Positions 1 through 14,220 of a DNA stretch of 64,000 bases are shown in pieces; the stretch's first letter is position 1; every line of letters begins with the position of its first letter. The position numbers and the translations under genes were made by a program. Source of the DNA: Phorcus lineatus. Taxonomy: Eukaryota; Mollusca; Gastropoda; Trochida; Trochidae. Below the pieces are notes generated by a model, which did not search any database, was not told the origin of the DNA, and saw only the letters and a list, made by a program, of their open reading frames with translations. The stretch is taken from contig OV121092.1 of NCBI GenBank assembly GCA_921293015.1, positions 32,061,764 to 32,125,763 on the forward strand, read 5' to 3'.

Positions 1-1534
1 TTGTTCCACGTAGTAATGTTCTATGGTGTAAAACATTTGACGTTTGGGATAAATGTATCCAAATTTGTAAGCTTAAGCCGACATTTCAGGTACTTCACAA
101 CATAGACTTGAAGCAGTTATACCTTGAGTTTCTGTTTACAAACGTAATAAACTAAGCATAGATATCTGAAGCCAATCAGAGTAAGGCGTTTGGTAGAGTA
201 GACAGATTTGATATAAACCTCTTTTCATATCCAGTCTATCGACTCTACAAAGGAGGAAAACCGGTGCATTTTATCATGAAAAAGGAAATACATCACGAGT
301 CGTCCTTCCAAATGTTTTGATAAACTTTTGAAGTTATGTAACTGGAGATATCGTGATGAAGATTGCTTTTAAGTGTCTATATTCTTAACCGACTGTTTTC
401 TAATTACTCTTACTGTTATTTCAAGATTAAACAGTTTCTAAGGATTGTTCACAACCGTAATTTATAGGGAAAAAAACATGAAAAATACATTAGGACACAT
501 TTTAGGCCTCATTTATCTCCTGGTATTTTGATAATTCTTGAAGGTCAAATTCAGAGCAAATCGTTAATTTTGTTGAATAGCATTACAACTTACTTACAAA
601 TGCTTTTTTTTTATTGTTTTGCAATTTATTTCATGTTAAATGTGTTAACAATAAATCAAAAAAAATATTAGAAGAAAAGTTTCTGAGGATCATATATAAA
701 CTGTTATTTGAATAATAATTTAAATGTGAAAAAATAAACTGTTATTTCTGAATGATAGGCAGCAAATTCTACAAATTCAATACAATTTAGGGAAAGCTCT
801 GAGTAGCTGTACTTAACTTGGTATGGTCGTTTAAGAAATCCCTGTGATTCCTTTATTTCCTTGTAAAATGGTGCAAAAGTGCCTCTTATCATAAATAGAT
901 AATACTAATCGACATTCCGTTTAATAACAATTTTGTGAAAAGAGTTAGTTGTTTGGCATTTTACGAGCGAAAGCGAGATAGCTACCAAAACCATTCACGA
1001 GTTTAAGGAAAATATAATTAAACGGGACTGAGTTTAGTATTTTATCTATTACTCGCAGAATTATGTGAAATAAAAAATGTGAAACCGTGTAAAAACATTG
1101 TAGATTTATTAAATTCAATATCTTCAACGGGACTGTAATAAATTTCATTTAGAGATTAATACAAAACCGAGAACATTTATTCAGCTTTTACGTAACCTTC
1201 AAAAGTATTTCTAGTGGAATAATGAAATTTGAACTATTTTTGGTCCATTTTTTATAATCTTTAAGGGGACATTGTGATTGATTTTGTGAAAAATAATTCC
1301 TGATAATTGAATACGACTGTTTAAAAGACCAATTGAAGAAGGCAGGGATCTTAATTTGTCCTTTGTTTCTTTGTTTTCGTGATTAAGAAGAGGTGATTTG
1401 TGAAAAGTGATAACTTGATGACCGAGTGTGTAAATGGCTTTAAAAGCAATCATCGTGTAACAGACAAGGCGCAACATTGTATGAAAAGACCTGTACAGGT
1501 ATATAAGATAAATGTCAATCTCATTAATACAGAA

Positions 1535-1689
1535 CGAAACTTGTCCCTCGTACCTTGCTGCGTTTCCTGATTTAACCAGAGCTCTTATGAAGCCTTAGCG
1601 ATACGCATCGCGGCTGGAAAGACAAGAGCAACTTTTATGAAGCCGTGGTCAGTTTGAGACACACAGCGAGGTACGATGGACAAGTTTCG
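1535..1689. repeat. Small inverted repeat (hairpin), MITE-like
   Basis: Arms of about 26 bases beginning CGAAACTTGTCC on the left are matched as reverse complement near 1664-1689, with a few mismatches and a spacer of about 100 bases. The spacer contains two direct copies of TTATGAAGCC. The size and structure fit a very short non-autonomous inverted-repeat element, but no target duplication is evident. Confidence 0.4.
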
Positions 1690-3003
1690 ACCTGATTTCA
1701 ATGGTATTTGTAGCCAAATACTTTTGTTAAAACACATTGCAAATGTCTCTTTAAACAGATGTGTTCTTGCACTAATCCATTGCTGCATTTTTGTCGATAT
1801 CTAGGTTAAAATTAAGTTAAAACATCTTTGAAGCTGACAAAAGTTTTTCATTTTAATTTTTTCTGTCATTTACAATTTGCCATAACATTTTAGGCAAAGG
1901 TAGAAGAACAAGAACATATAATGTTACATGGACAATTGGCTGTCTTTTATATGATATCTGCAAAACTAAAAGTATCATATGACATCCTCGTGAATTTCTG
2001 CAAAGCATATTGATAGAAGGTCAGAAGGTGTAACATTTGTAGGATTGTGTTTTTAAAAAGCAGCAGACTTGTTACTTGAATATATTTCATTAGTTCGTGT
2101 TTTAATAATTTCATTTCATTTTTTTCTAATATAACAATATAAAGTGTTTATTTCATAATAAGTATGACAACATTGAAGATGATGTTATTAATATATTGTC
2201 TCCATTTAATCCAAACAGAATACGCTCTTCATTAAAATCAGTATATTTCCTATGTAATCTGCTATACATTATGAAAATTTTCCAGATATTGATTTTGCAT
2301 ATTGACAGGTTAATAGTACATGTACAATGTTTCATCCTATTCATTATACAAAGACAGGCTCCGAAATTGCATTCCCTCTCTTATTCAAATTTCATATTAC
2401 CAAAGTTGATATGTTGATATAGATACGTATTTATTTATTTACAAAAAAACTAATTAATAGCTTTCGGTTTGTATCATTTGGTTTTGTGATCTAAATTGAA
2501 CATAGTTCACATATAGTTCGAGTATTTTATCAACCTTTTCTCACAATTCAAAATATACTTGCTGATTAGCAATGAAGTATTTGAATGTGGGGCAATAATT
2601 CTTTTCAAAATCCCCTGTAATGTGACACCAAGCTTTAAGGTTGACACAAACCGTTTAGATATATTGGCTCAGTGTATTCATTAATCGCTCGAAAGACATC
2701 GCTAGCATTAAAGAGGATTTGCATGATTTATATTTGGCTCTGATGTGTGCCCAAAGTTGAAAATATCTCACATTTTAATCTTAAAAAGCCAAACATGTGA
2801 CAATTAATATTTTTGAGTGTAAATCGAGTAACATTTGCAGAAGCAGATATGAAGCATAGGAGTATATATAATTACTAGTTATGAATCCTGTTAAATCTAT
2901 CAACGTCAAAATGCTTGTTTGTTTACTTTGATTAAGGAATCCGGAATCCGTCCAAAGTTGTGGATGAGTTGTTTATTCCAAACTTTATCAATGTCGTCAT
3001 TTT

Positions 3004-3225
3004 ATGTATGTCATTATCAAATGGTATATTGAGAAATTGATTTATAAAAGTTAAATTTCAACATTGTCTTTGTTTATATAACGCTTATTATTTATATGTA
3101 TGCAAAGTGCTTATGTATGTGCATGTACATGTATGTCATCAACACATACTGAGATACATATGTACTGAGAAATTGATTTATATATGTCAACTTTCAACAA
3201 TGTTTATGTAACGCTGATTATCACT
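3004..3225. repeat. Diverged tandem duplication, about 125-bp unit
   Basis: Two adjacent segments share an ordered series of words: GTATGTCAT, then GAGAAATTGATTTATA, then TTCAACA.TGT, then TAACGCT.ATTAT. The first copy runs from about 3004 to 3095 and the second from about 3131 to 3225. Substitutions and small indels separate them, so the duplication is old. No coding potential. Confidence 0.5.
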
Positions 3226-4470
3226 CTGTCTAGAACATGCTAATGGTCACTTAAATCTTGCATGTATGTCCTATGTATGTCTTTTCTACAGGACAATTAG
3301 GTTCCTTTGGTTTTTAGCTTTGTTGTCTCTTTGTATTTTGCATGCAATGTTTGTCAAACTGACCTTCTGTAAAATACGAAAAAGATGACAATAAATTTTA
3401 AAAACCCAAGAACAGACTGTTTCTCGAAGAAACTTTTTTTAGGTAATCAGTTTTGTTCAGTCAAAATACGAAGGTATAATTATTATGATTAATCAAACGT
3501 AAGTTTGTAAACTTAGCCTATCGAAAGAACAGTTACATGGTTATAGTGTTCGATAGCTTGACGTTTGATGACGGCTTCCGTCGATATACATGACCATTTT
3601 TTTTATTTTCATTAAACTTTTTGTTCTATAATTGTCCTTTTGAGATGAATATGCGTGATATTTTGAATCATTATCAGAACATATGATAACGCAATTAAAA
3701 CAATTACGGTGTGTCTCTTTAAATCTTTGTGTAGAACTGAAAAGCCCTAAATTAGAACTTTTAAGTGCCATTTAGTTTTCGGTGAAATTAAACATCATTT
3801 TGCAAATCAAACAAATCATTCCAACAAATCTTTTCTAAGTCCCTCACATAAGAAGTGAGATAAGCAATATTTGTAAAGAGCCTTAGGATTGTTTATCATT
3901 AACTCAATAATTCTAGTATAGAAATGGGTTTATGGTTATGGAAAACTTTGAGTGACACAATTCGTACAATAATTCAGAAAGCAACGTCATGGCCTGGGTA
4001 CTGCGCAGGAGACGTGAAAATGTAAAATCACCATAATGGGTGAATAAACGACAGAGGGTCACTTCCACTGCCATGTATTTGGTTTTATGTCTCACTTATA
4101 TGATACCATCCCCGATTGAATGAACAATAGCTTTGAGTTGACCTTATAGCAGTTTCTCTGTTAGAACAATTTACTTGGAAAATATATGATCACGAGTTAA
4201 TCATTGGTAAACGTTGCAACATCGTTATAATACAAGCATTTCGTGAATGACGCGTCATCCTGTCGGTTGATGTTGAACCTTGCACATTTTCCTCTAAAAG
4301 GTTCATCAAATCATCTTTCAACATATCTGCTTCAAGTTTAGTATTTCACGACCAAGAAAAACATAATCTTGATTTTATTTTCAATCAAAATTATTTTTAC
4401 TAACAGAAACACTGTTTTCGCTGACTGAGTCACTAGCATGAAGGCGATACGTTAATACTCCGAAAACCTC

Positions 4471-4728
4471 GTGAAGTTCACTATATCGAAGTTGTTATCC
4501 AGAAATTTATTGTCTTCCTTAGCACTAGCTAAGCATTGCGGTCAACCTTACAAGCATCGGCTTGAACTAGCGATGGAATCAAGTGTAGCATTACACCAAA
4601 ACCTAACTGCACTAGAACAGTTCTCTACTGCAGACAAAGTTACCGAGCCTCTGTCCGAATTCGAAACCCGTAAGCTTTTATCCGAAGCCAATTGCAACGC
4701 TGCGTTACACTCCTTTGAGATGGCGTAG
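4471..4728 (+). other. Unrecognised 85-codon open frame in a GC-richer patch
   Basis: The frame opens with MKFTISKLLSRNLL and ends HSFEMA before a TAG. Its composition (many Leu, Glu, Ala and Ser, amphipathic) is less biased than the AT-rich noise frames around it, and the local GC content is higher. An overlapping +1 frame starts at 4715 and continues to 4963. I do not recognise the protein. It could be a small gene, an exon, or a fragment of a decayed element. There is no clear splice site, promoter or polyadenylation signal, so the support is weak. Confidence 0.15.
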
Positions 4729-6102
4729 GTCCCCTTCGCCTACAGGCACAGGTGCAATGCGAATATATTTTTCTAGACAAAAAATCCATCAGACATTTAA
4801 GTCGGTATTTGATAAGATTTGTATTCTGGGTTGCAAATTTTCACTTAACCTAGAAACTTGGCCCACTTTTAACAGAAGCGACGTGGTGAAAATGACTTGG
4901 AGGCAGAATGCGTCTCATGATGATACGCTTTATAAGGAAAGCTGCCGCTTACATGTAATATGATTTTATGCAAAGATAGTGTTCCTGGACGTGTTGACAA
5001 GACGGAATATGAATCATTTTCACATTCCACATGTCCTTAATGACTTTGAAATAATAATGGAGAAAAAATAAAAACATGCATTTTCAAGATTTAGCGTTTA
5101 TCATTGTTTTCATTAACTGCAGAAAAATTTTGTCAAACGACATTAAACAAATATTTTTAAAAATGGCTTAAGATGTATACATGATTTTTACTCATATACG
5201 AAATATGATTGTACATTAGAAACATAGAAATAACTGCCAAGTAACTCCTTGTTATGCTCCAGAAAATCTTTATCAAAACACATAAAAGGAAAAGATATTC
5301 GATTGTCTATTCAGGCGTCCTGCTAACGCAGCTATTCGTCAAGAGTTCTTCATCCCATTTCATTATAACAAAAGCTTGTTATACTGTTCATAATTTCATA
5401 TGTGAATTCATCATTTTTGGAAATTTTCAAATTGTCAGAATTTCTTAACAGAATAATTAACATATAAACACGTTTGTACATTTTCATTAAGTCAATGTCA
5501 CTCTGCTGATTTTTTTTCTTAGAGAGTCGAAATGGAATATTTTAATCGAAATTTAAGGAAATCGGAATTTCGAAAATGTGAACCCTTCTCTCTAATTCAT
5601 CATATCAAAATTTGAATTTTTGCACGAAAGAATACACAACCCCACAATGAGCTTAAAAACATTGACAGTGGAGATCTTTTGTTAGTTATTTTATTGACGT
5701 TAAAACTAAACCCAAATTACATGATATTTGTACTAAGATGAAGTAGCGAGTGAACAAACTTTTGATATGCAGCTGTACACTACATATCAAAGGTACATGT
5801 ATGTTGCCATTCTCTCCCAACAGAGGTAGCTCCGTCATAAATTTCTATACAACCTCTGTCTTAATTCGAAGGTTTCTTGTGCACGAAATGTCTTGGATCC
5901 AGGTGTTTCGCAAATCCATGCCAAATGTTTTCAAGTGAACAATTTTGATATGATATTCAAGTATGTGATAAGAACATGATCTTTCTTCATCTCCTCAAAA
6001 AAATTATTTTTGACATAAAGAGATTAAATGAATCGAACTATAGTGAACACCATTTTACATAATATTTGCACTAACTTTGCCAGTAATGTAACAAACTATA
6101 TA

Positions 6103-6624
6103 CAGTCAGACCCCGATAATCCGGCCACCGATAATCCGAATCTCGCGGTATCCGAACGGTAGCAAGCTGTAACCAAACTAATCTCTATATAAACTCATTT
6201 AATGTTGATTCATTAATCCGTTGATTCAGTCTCCGTATCCGAACGCTAATTGGCTGTAACGGATTAGTTAATTACAGCTATTTCTGCTTCATTAATCCGA
6301 CTGTTCATCAAAGCGTTCGGTAATCAACATCAATGACAGTGGATTGACACGGGAGTTGAGCGTGTCAGCAGTTTGTGATTGTAAGAAATTGATCTGTAAT
6401 CGGCAAATTCTTCAAACCTGAGTGAGTGTCCAGAAATGCTTTTGTGCAATGATTGTTTATTTATATATGTATCCCATTTGTTATGTGTATATGAAATAAA
6501 ACTCATTAGATATTCGTAATATTCGTCTGTCTGTAGATTTGGTTCGTTTCAGTAGTCCGAACGTTTCACTATCCGAACGTTTTTGATGAAAAACGGAAGT
6601 GTTCGGATTATCGAGGTCTGACTG
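6103..6624. mobile_element. pogo/Tigger-like MITE with TA target duplication
   Basis: A 522-bp non-coding element has terminal inverted repeats beginning CAGTCAGACCCCGATAATCC on the left; the right end reads the same on the opposite strand with one change (CAGTCAGACCTCGATAATCC). It is flanked by TA in a TATA context, as expected for pogo/Tigger members of the Tc1-mariner superfamily, whose ends commonly read CAGT..ACC.CGATAATCCG. Degenerate TCCGAACG words recur inside both ends as subterminal repeats. There is no transposase frame, so it is a non-autonomous derivative. The near-identical ends suggest moderate youth. Confidence 0.85.
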
Positions 6625-9107
6625 TATATAGTCAAAGTTTTGATAAGAAAACAACAGCACACGAGGTTTTCCCCTACATGTTCCGATTTACGCTTCAGAG
6701 AGAATGATTACACCGTCTTAAACGTCACGATAAAACGGTGAGAGTGATGGGTGAAATTTTTAGATTAAATGAGAAAATATATTACGTTAAATCGATTTCA
6801 CTGGGGTTTTAAACAATCCATAGGTTAAGTGGCTCAGTTGATAATGAAAGCAAATGTCAATTTCGCCAATATTTGCCATTTGAATGGCCTACATTTAAGC
6901 ATTACAATTCAGGTTAGAACTGTCCTTAGTTAGAATATCTGAGCTGTTTTAAGTGTTAAAATGTGTTCCAACTTGTGTAAGGTTTAGAGGTTATGATAGT
7001 GAAAGTAAGAAAGTCTAAACCCCAAGTAGCTTGGAATAATTGTGAATTTAGTTAACCGCTCCCATTTTCTATTAGTACTTTCTGGAACTTCAATTTTAGT
7101 AGCAGTACGTTAATGAGCTAGCACAGAGACGGCTTAATTTGCCATGCAGGAGACTAGTGCGTCATCAATTAAGGGATATGTTGATCTCTTACAAAAAGGA
7201 AAAAGTACACTCATTATTATTATTACATTTAAAAAAATTATGAAAACATACATTTCTTTTCAAACAAGATAAAACGGTCAAAAACCTTTATACAGCTGGT
7301 TAACTATCAAGATCATGTAAATTGGTGTTTACATAAGATCGACTTACTCTAGCATTATTCATCGAAAAGTTACGATTATTTTAGAAGATAAAGGAAAAAC
7401 ACATTTGGCATCTATATATGCAACACAAATTTCTGCAAATGATCTAAAAAAAATTAGTTTTGAAATGATGACTAATTAAGTTTTTTGGAAAAATTATGAT
7501 TTTAAGTTTGACTTATTACACAGTGAAATAAACTTTTGTTCAGCATCTGTTGTACATTTCAGTCTTCAACGAAGGGTTTATTGCCTAGCTAGTAATCCTT
7601 TTGTTTATAAGGTCATGTCCCGACCAGGTGTGAGAGGAATTATTGCAGGGATTTATCTGATAAACTGTTCACATTCTTGTCGACGATATGTCCACTTTAC
7701 TATTTACTTATTCGAGTATTCAATTTTCATATTCACTAAAAATGTCTATGAAAAGCACTCGTCATGCTATGAACTACGATGACGTTTGAACTTTTCATTT
7801 TGCAAATTAAGGTGAAGACATTTATCACATTTGCAATTTTACATCCAAAGACATTCACACATCTTTCAATCGCATGATGAGATCTATCCTGTAACCTATA
7901 CGTGTCTGGGATTACTTTCTTCAAACTGAAACATGCTTCATTGCTAATATAGTAGTAATGACATAACAATACATCCTTAACGATGCCATATGATTTATTT
8001 CTCTTGAAATTGGAATGATTAGATAATTTAATTCAAATAACATAGAACACTAGTACCTTTTTTGGGAAATGATTTAGGTAATCAATATTCTAACTCTAAT
8101 TTTCATTTCCCTGAATTCTAAGCTATTTCTGATTTTTAGAGAATTTATCTATTCAATTAAGATATTAGACAATGTCCTAATGTCATGTCGTTTGCTGTAA
8201 TCTCAAACAGGGTTGATCGAGAGTTTATATTTTGTTTTGCACAATTATAAACATGCAACACTGAAGTTGAAAAGCTTGATATTGTACTTTATGCCATAAA
8301 AATCATTTGTCTGATATAATAGAGGTAGAAGACCAAATACCACTCGTTCGCTTACTCCATATTTAATTTGTGATCTAAAATGTGACGGCTGACCACAAAC
8401 ATCTTACACAGGTTGCTTAGTATGTATGTTTGCTTGGCAACATCAACATGGTGTCATTAAACATGTATTCGACAAGCCCTTATAAAAGCGTATTTACTGT
8501 TTGGGAGAATATTGCATCTTCAAAGATGCCTTGCGGATAGAACAATCGAAAGTAAGTACGTAATCAGACAATACAAGAAGAGGTTTTTTTTACATGACCT
8601 AACAATTCATCTCTGTTTTATTAATCAACATGGCGCATCACTATTGGCGGTTTGCATTCGGACATTTGTTCCGAATTACATCTACCAGGAGGTAACATGA
8701 CGGTATGTTCCCAATGTGCCTACAGCCCAGTTTGCCTACACTGCTATAAAAACAAATCCACGCATGAGTCTATGTTTGATAATGGACTCATCCACTTGAT
8801 CCACTTGAAGTAAGTAAAAAGAAATTTGTTAACATGACAGACCAATGCTTTAAGAGTGACGGTGTTGTTTCACGTCAGGTCAAGGCGCCTCGTTGCATTT
8901 TTAACGTTGGTTTACGACAACCGTCCCCACCAGGTTCAGTGTAATACAGCTCAACCTTTAAGTTAGTACTATGTGGTGTAAAGCTCTGCTTACTTTAGAG
9001 ATTTTGCCATCACCTTCAACGTTTATGATAGCAAGCAAATAAACAGGTGCCGATTCAATCCGCTATCAGGCTTTTTGATCAGATAATATCCAACATGTCT
9101 TTTTAAT

Positions 9108-9233
9108 GAAGTATAGGTGTGCCCTGAACTATTATAACGTCAAAGCACTAGGACTCGGGTCTTTTGTAAAGAAGTTTAGTTGTGATGAAGTATAGTTTTG
9201 CCCTTAACTACAAAAACGTCAAAGCACTCGGAA
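9108..9233. repeat. Diverged tandem duplication, about 77-bp unit
   Basis: The segments at about 9108-9157 and 9185-9233 share ATGAAGTATAG, then TGCCCT.AACTA, then AACGTCAAAGCACT in the same order and spacing. The copies differ by substitutions and show no coding potential. Confidence 0.5.
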
Positions 9234-9949
9234 TATTCTCCCCATGTTTTAACAATAGTAGTTCACGGCAAACCTATAACTTTTTATAAAACATTGCGGT
9301 AGAGCAACCTTTTGTCCTTAATCATTAGATGTCATCACGTCATCAAAAATTGATTATGGCTGTCATATAGCCTCATATGCATGTGAGAATGCTTAATTAT
9401 TGATGATTTTTTTATTAAACTTTGAGACAAAATAGTTATGCAAACATCGAAATTCCTTTGAACACCTCTCATAATTTCATATTGAAACTTTCGTTTAACC
9501 TTTGAAATGAAGATAGGAAAATATATGAATTTTACGGTTGCTTCCTCTCGTTTGTTTTCTTTATATCTAAGATTCGGTTTCCCGGTATCGGAGTACTTTC
9601 TATATCTTTTATCATAAAAACTCTAGGGTATTTTTAAGCTAGCAGAAGCATGATTTTTTTAATATAATACAAGAAAAAAAGCCTTTATAAACGTAGAATC
9701 GAAGAAGTGTTAGTTTTGAAATAACATAGTAAACGGTTTTGGTTTTTTTATATCAAAAGAGTTTTGGGAATTCGTATAACATATATTCAAAAATCAGGAA
9801 ATATTTTTTATAATTCATGAAAAGTAGAGCATTTTACATAATTCAAAGCAATTCAAAGAGACTTAACTATTAAATTAGTACTCTCTTTCCTCTGAATAGA
9901 AGCAATCGTAAAATCCGAGGCTAGATTTGCTTATTATCCAACCAAAACA

Positions 9950-9950
9950 A

Positions 9951-10038
<88 letters not shown>
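9950..10038. repeat. Compound (AC)n(AT)n microsatellite
   Basis: About 10 AC units run directly into about 34 AT units. Any open frame across it (Tyr-Ile and Cys-Val runs) is an artefact of the repeat. Confidence 0.95.
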
Positions 10039-10042
<4 letters not shown>

Positions 10043-11958
10043 GTATATAGGTGTGTAATGATATACCAAAACACCTTAATTATCTCAACCAGTTCAATAA
10101 AGCATTTTTTTCATTAAGTTGTTCCCTCTCCAGTAAAATATTCACTTATAATATTCAATCGGTTTGCTTCTCTTACGATATTTCACTTTTGATATGATAT
10201 GGAAGTTATTACAAAGGAATATGTAGTAATGTACATATTTGTTCGGGGGAAAAACGTCTATGAAAATGTTGACTAATGGCCAAATGAAAATCAAACAACA
10301 TTTTTCTTATGGAACATGCAATGAGAAGAATTCCTTGTAAAATGTACTCTAGAGACATTAAAGGATAATGAAGTAATGCCAGGAAACTCGTGTGTCTGAT
10401 AGAATGTTTACTTGAACACAGGACCACCTTATCGTGTATACAGGCATGTGAAGTTAAATCGATTCAGAAGAGCGTACATTTGTCTGTTGTAAAGATACCT
10501 GATAGTGTAATGCTCAGGAATTGTTCATTCATTAACGGACTATTCTGAAGAAATAGCTCTCTATGATTTGACAGACAAAACGAAAATACTCGTCATGACC
10601 TTTTTCATTTTATGTTATAGCGTGATGATTCACAAAGCAAAGAAGTAACTACTGCACAATTAATATTTGGTAAGGGAAAATGTCTCCGTGTTGACACATT
10701 CTTAGTTGACTTTTATTGCATTGCCTAAGGTTCACGAAGTGTTTCTACAATATGATCCACCCACGATCACACGATAATATGAAGTCATACTTAATATCGT
10801 TTATATTAGTTATAGAAATTAGCATACAATCATATTTCTATTAACAAAAGCTACAACATCTACTACAACTAATTGAACTTTTTGCACTTCATCGCTAATT
10901 TCATGTGTGTTATATACTTGTTTGTCTTGACCTTTATGGCAATAATGTAGGAAAGTGTCCAAGTATATAGTCATGTCTCATCGAATATCATGATTATCTT
11001 GTCGAGTGAAAAATAAATTTATATTTTAACATGAAGCGCCACCGAGAGTGTTGATATGTAATTCTTCTTCCCGAAATGATATTGTGATGCTTATGGCTCT
11101 TTATAATTCTTTCAAAACAACACAATATGTGTTTTATGCCTCGACTAACCACTGCCATCTTATGACGTCATCATTTAAATATATGACGTTATTTCATTCA
11201 CAGTTATTTAACTGAGTCTAAAAACATTGTCTCTCATTCAATACAAATTGCATTTTTATTTTTTAAAACAAATACTGCATTAAATTTACTTTTGTTATAA
11301 ATTCGAACTTTATTTTGTAAAATATTTTCTTAAGTTGTAATGAATAAATAACTTTAACAAAGATGACGTCATCATGAAGTCATTTAATAAAGACGTCAAT
11401 TATAGATGACGATTTACCTGCCTTTACAAAATGTTCCTTTCAACTATATGATACGTAGAAGATCTATTCGACATTATGATAATATTAATGACGAAAATAA
11501 TTTTCCTCTTTTAGTATGTGAATGTAAATAGGGAAATCTAAGTTTAAGTAATCTCGTTGAACGAAATCTGAATGAATGCTCCACTATATTACGTTGTAAT
11601 CTGCGTAATGCATTTCAGCAATATTAACACTTGTTTTGATGAGATTGATGTTTAATTGCCAGTTAATTTACTACATGTTAAAGTAAATTACATTTGATGT
11701 AAACAGAAAGATTTTAGATAATAATAATAATGTTTTATAGTTGTGTATCTATGCTTTTGAAACATATATGGTAATGTTATCAGCATTTAGGAAAATAGGT
11801 TGGAATTTATTAACATATATCAATGACTTGGGTACAAATAGTTTGATTCTTCAACCGTTTACAGACGAATACATGTACCATATAATAACTACCTTGAAGT
11901 TAACTATTCCTTGAGTTATAAGAATCGCATATGCCAAAAAGTATTATTAATATTTTGA

Positions 11959-12222
11959 TCGATACTTGATGGTGAAAAACGTCACTTTAAAGGCAATCGC
12001 TGTTGTACAAGGTTAGAGGGTACAAATCGCGATCAGATACGGGACAGTGGCCCGAGACAATTAGTTAAACACATTTTTGAAAGTCATCTCAAGTGGACGG
12101 AAGAACAGCTTAAGAACGAATATTTCAAAGGTTTTGAAATCTTATCATACTTTATGAAATCTAGATCCGCATCAAAGCCAAATGATAAGGAAGGAAAACA
12201 CTTTAGTCTCAATGAACACTAA
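11959..12222 (+). other. Unrecognised 88-codon open frame without ATG
   Basis: A frame open from about 11959 to the TAA at 12220-12222 reads a charged, globular-looking peptide, including SGPRQLVKHIFESH, then LKWTEEQLKNEYFKGFEIL. The composition is unlike the surrounding low-complexity frames. It has no initiator Met near its start and no strong splice acceptor, so it could be an internal exon, a fragment of a decayed transposon protein, or chance. I do not recognise the family. Confidence 0.2.
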
Positions 12223-13945
12223 CAAATGACTAAACGAATATTGAATATGTCATGCATGATATGAAAGAAATGTATAATATTTCACCAGACGACGCAATTC
12301 TTGAAACAAGGAACATTTTGTGGTATGCGATGCCATACGCGATGGCACTTTAATGTGTCTTTATAACGTGATGTAATACTATTACCTGATAGGTGTGTCG
12401 CTAATACGGGGCACTTTAACAACCACATGGAAATGACATTGTTCAGGGACAGACTTTGAATAGGGGAAAGGTAGGAAGTTATCGTTATAGTACCTTGTTT
12501 TTACATATATATATCAATATTCAGTTGATTTTTTGCAGAACAAAATTGGAGTTATTTAACTGTTTATAAGAAAATGTTAATCTAATTGAATAAATACCGT
12601 TGATGAGAACATCTATTGTGTAAGTCACATCAATAAGGTTATGACATTTGTCAGGATGTGATTAAAAACAAACTGATGTTAGATCAATAGTTAACTTATA
12701 GTAAAACTAGTTTTGATTTCACAGTTAAGTCATAACTACGTCAATCCGTTTAAATATGTATGTTTCATTAACAGTCTCTGATATCATCAGAGTGTTGATG
12801 ATCAAAATATATTTATTTTGATACATTTTAAAATTCAATCATCTTTTATATGACGAATATTATCCCACGAGCAAAAGAAACGTCCCGAATGTTTTTTTAA
12901 CAGAGCAATAAATAAAATACTGTTGCCATAAAAAGGCATCTTTGAATGTTTATGAAATGCACGTGTTTTCTCAAGAAGTTCTTAAAATTCCAAACAGGAG
13001 GGTATATGATTCCTATTTTTTCATCTTGTTCAAATACACTTGGGGTCTTAAAACCGTTTTTGTAAATTTTGGCCTCGACGTTTTCTTATTTAAGTTATGA
13101 TATGAATAAATAATTAATAAAATACATATCTAACCATTAATATGATAACTCATCGTTACTGTAGGGTGCCATAAAAAGGAAAAGAGACCATTTTTTTCTC
13201 TCCTTACTTGTCAATTCGGACATTCCAAAACGGCGATATCTTAAAGAGGCATGTTTTCAGAAAAGTGAACAGATTTGTTCGAAAATTCTATCTACTATAC
13301 CCGTTATTGGCGCCTACATAGATGCTGTAATTTTCTTAGGAAGTTCACTGATTACGTTTCTTTTGCTCTTAAGTTTACCTGATCGCTTATTTCCATAATA
13401 TTCAATAATAACTCAATAAATTCAAGATATTACTAAAAATGCTCAACAGTTATAAATGTAATGAATTTGGGAGATACTCCGGGGGAAAGAAATAACATCG
13501 AGGTAAAAGGGAAACAGTTACGATAAATCGAGCATAAATTCCATTACCAATAATGTAATTTTAAATATTGCGTAACAATTGAGTGACACTGGTCATTTTT
13601 TCATCTTATTGGAGACAAAATATAATTATCTTAGATTGAGGCTGGGTAAGAGTTTGTCAAGGGTTGGTTTTATGAAATGAAAATGAAAAGCTTCATTTTG
13701 GATTTGCAAGAACTTCCATATATTGGATCTGAATACAATAACAATAATATTGCAATTTACATGATTCTGCTAAAAATAACGTTTGTCACAGCAAAAACAA
13801 TATAACATAATCCTCAAAACGCCGCAACAGATCAAAATACATGAAACAATGCATCTTATTGACCTAAGCAATATGACGGTTATTACTAACCATAAATATT
13901 GAATATCAAGTGAAACTACTTTTCCTCACAGGGACTCTGTTAAAG

Positions 13946-14015
13946 ATGTGGTCCCGTAAGCTGGTTACGTTGTTGGTCGTAATGGCAGTGGTTGCTGCTT
14001 CGGTTGATGCCCAAA
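13946..14015 (+). CDS. Gene 1 exon 1: signal peptide
   Basis: ATG at 13946 opens MWSRKLVTLLVVMAVVAASV followed by DAQ: a basic n-region, a hydrophobic core of about 14 residues and a small-residue cleavage region (ASVDA-Q), which is a classical secretory signal. The exon ends CAA A before GTAAGT at 14016, so it is phase 1. The sequence TTTCCTCACAG ending at 13930 looks like a splice acceptor 15 bases before the ATG, implying an upstream untranslated exon. Confidence 0.8.
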
Positions 14016-14174
14016 GTAAGTTCATACAACGTTCATTTTTCTCTTCATCAAAAAGTTGATTATTCGTATCCTATTCTTCTTCTTCTTCATCTTTTTCTTC
14101 TTCTTCTTCTTCGTCTTCTTCTTCTTATTATTATTATTTCTTATTATTATTATTATTTCTTCTTCTTTTTCTTC

Positions 14175-14220
<46 letters not shown>

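Larger units (their letters stand above)
1..6102. other. Intergenic AT-rich sequence
   Basis: I see no convincing gene here. The open frames are short (60-85 codons), AT-rich and without recognisable motifs. The stretch holds a small hairpin near 1.5 kb, a diverged tandem duplication near 3.1 kb, and a GC-richer patch with an 85-codon frame at 4.47 kb; these are listed separately. It may contain distal regulatory DNA, but no specific site can be supported. Confidence 0.6.
6625..13930. other. Intergenic or 5'-flanking sequence upstream of gene 1
   Basis: This is 7.3 kb of AT-rich DNA without a supported gene. It holds a short tandem duplication at 9.1-9.2 kb, an AC/AT microsatellite at 9.95-10.04 kb and an unexplained 88-codon open frame at 11.96 kb. 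The 5' untranslated exon and promoter of gene 1 probably lie somewhere in or before this stretch, because the first coding exon is preceded by an acceptor site. I cannot place them. Confidence 0.5.
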
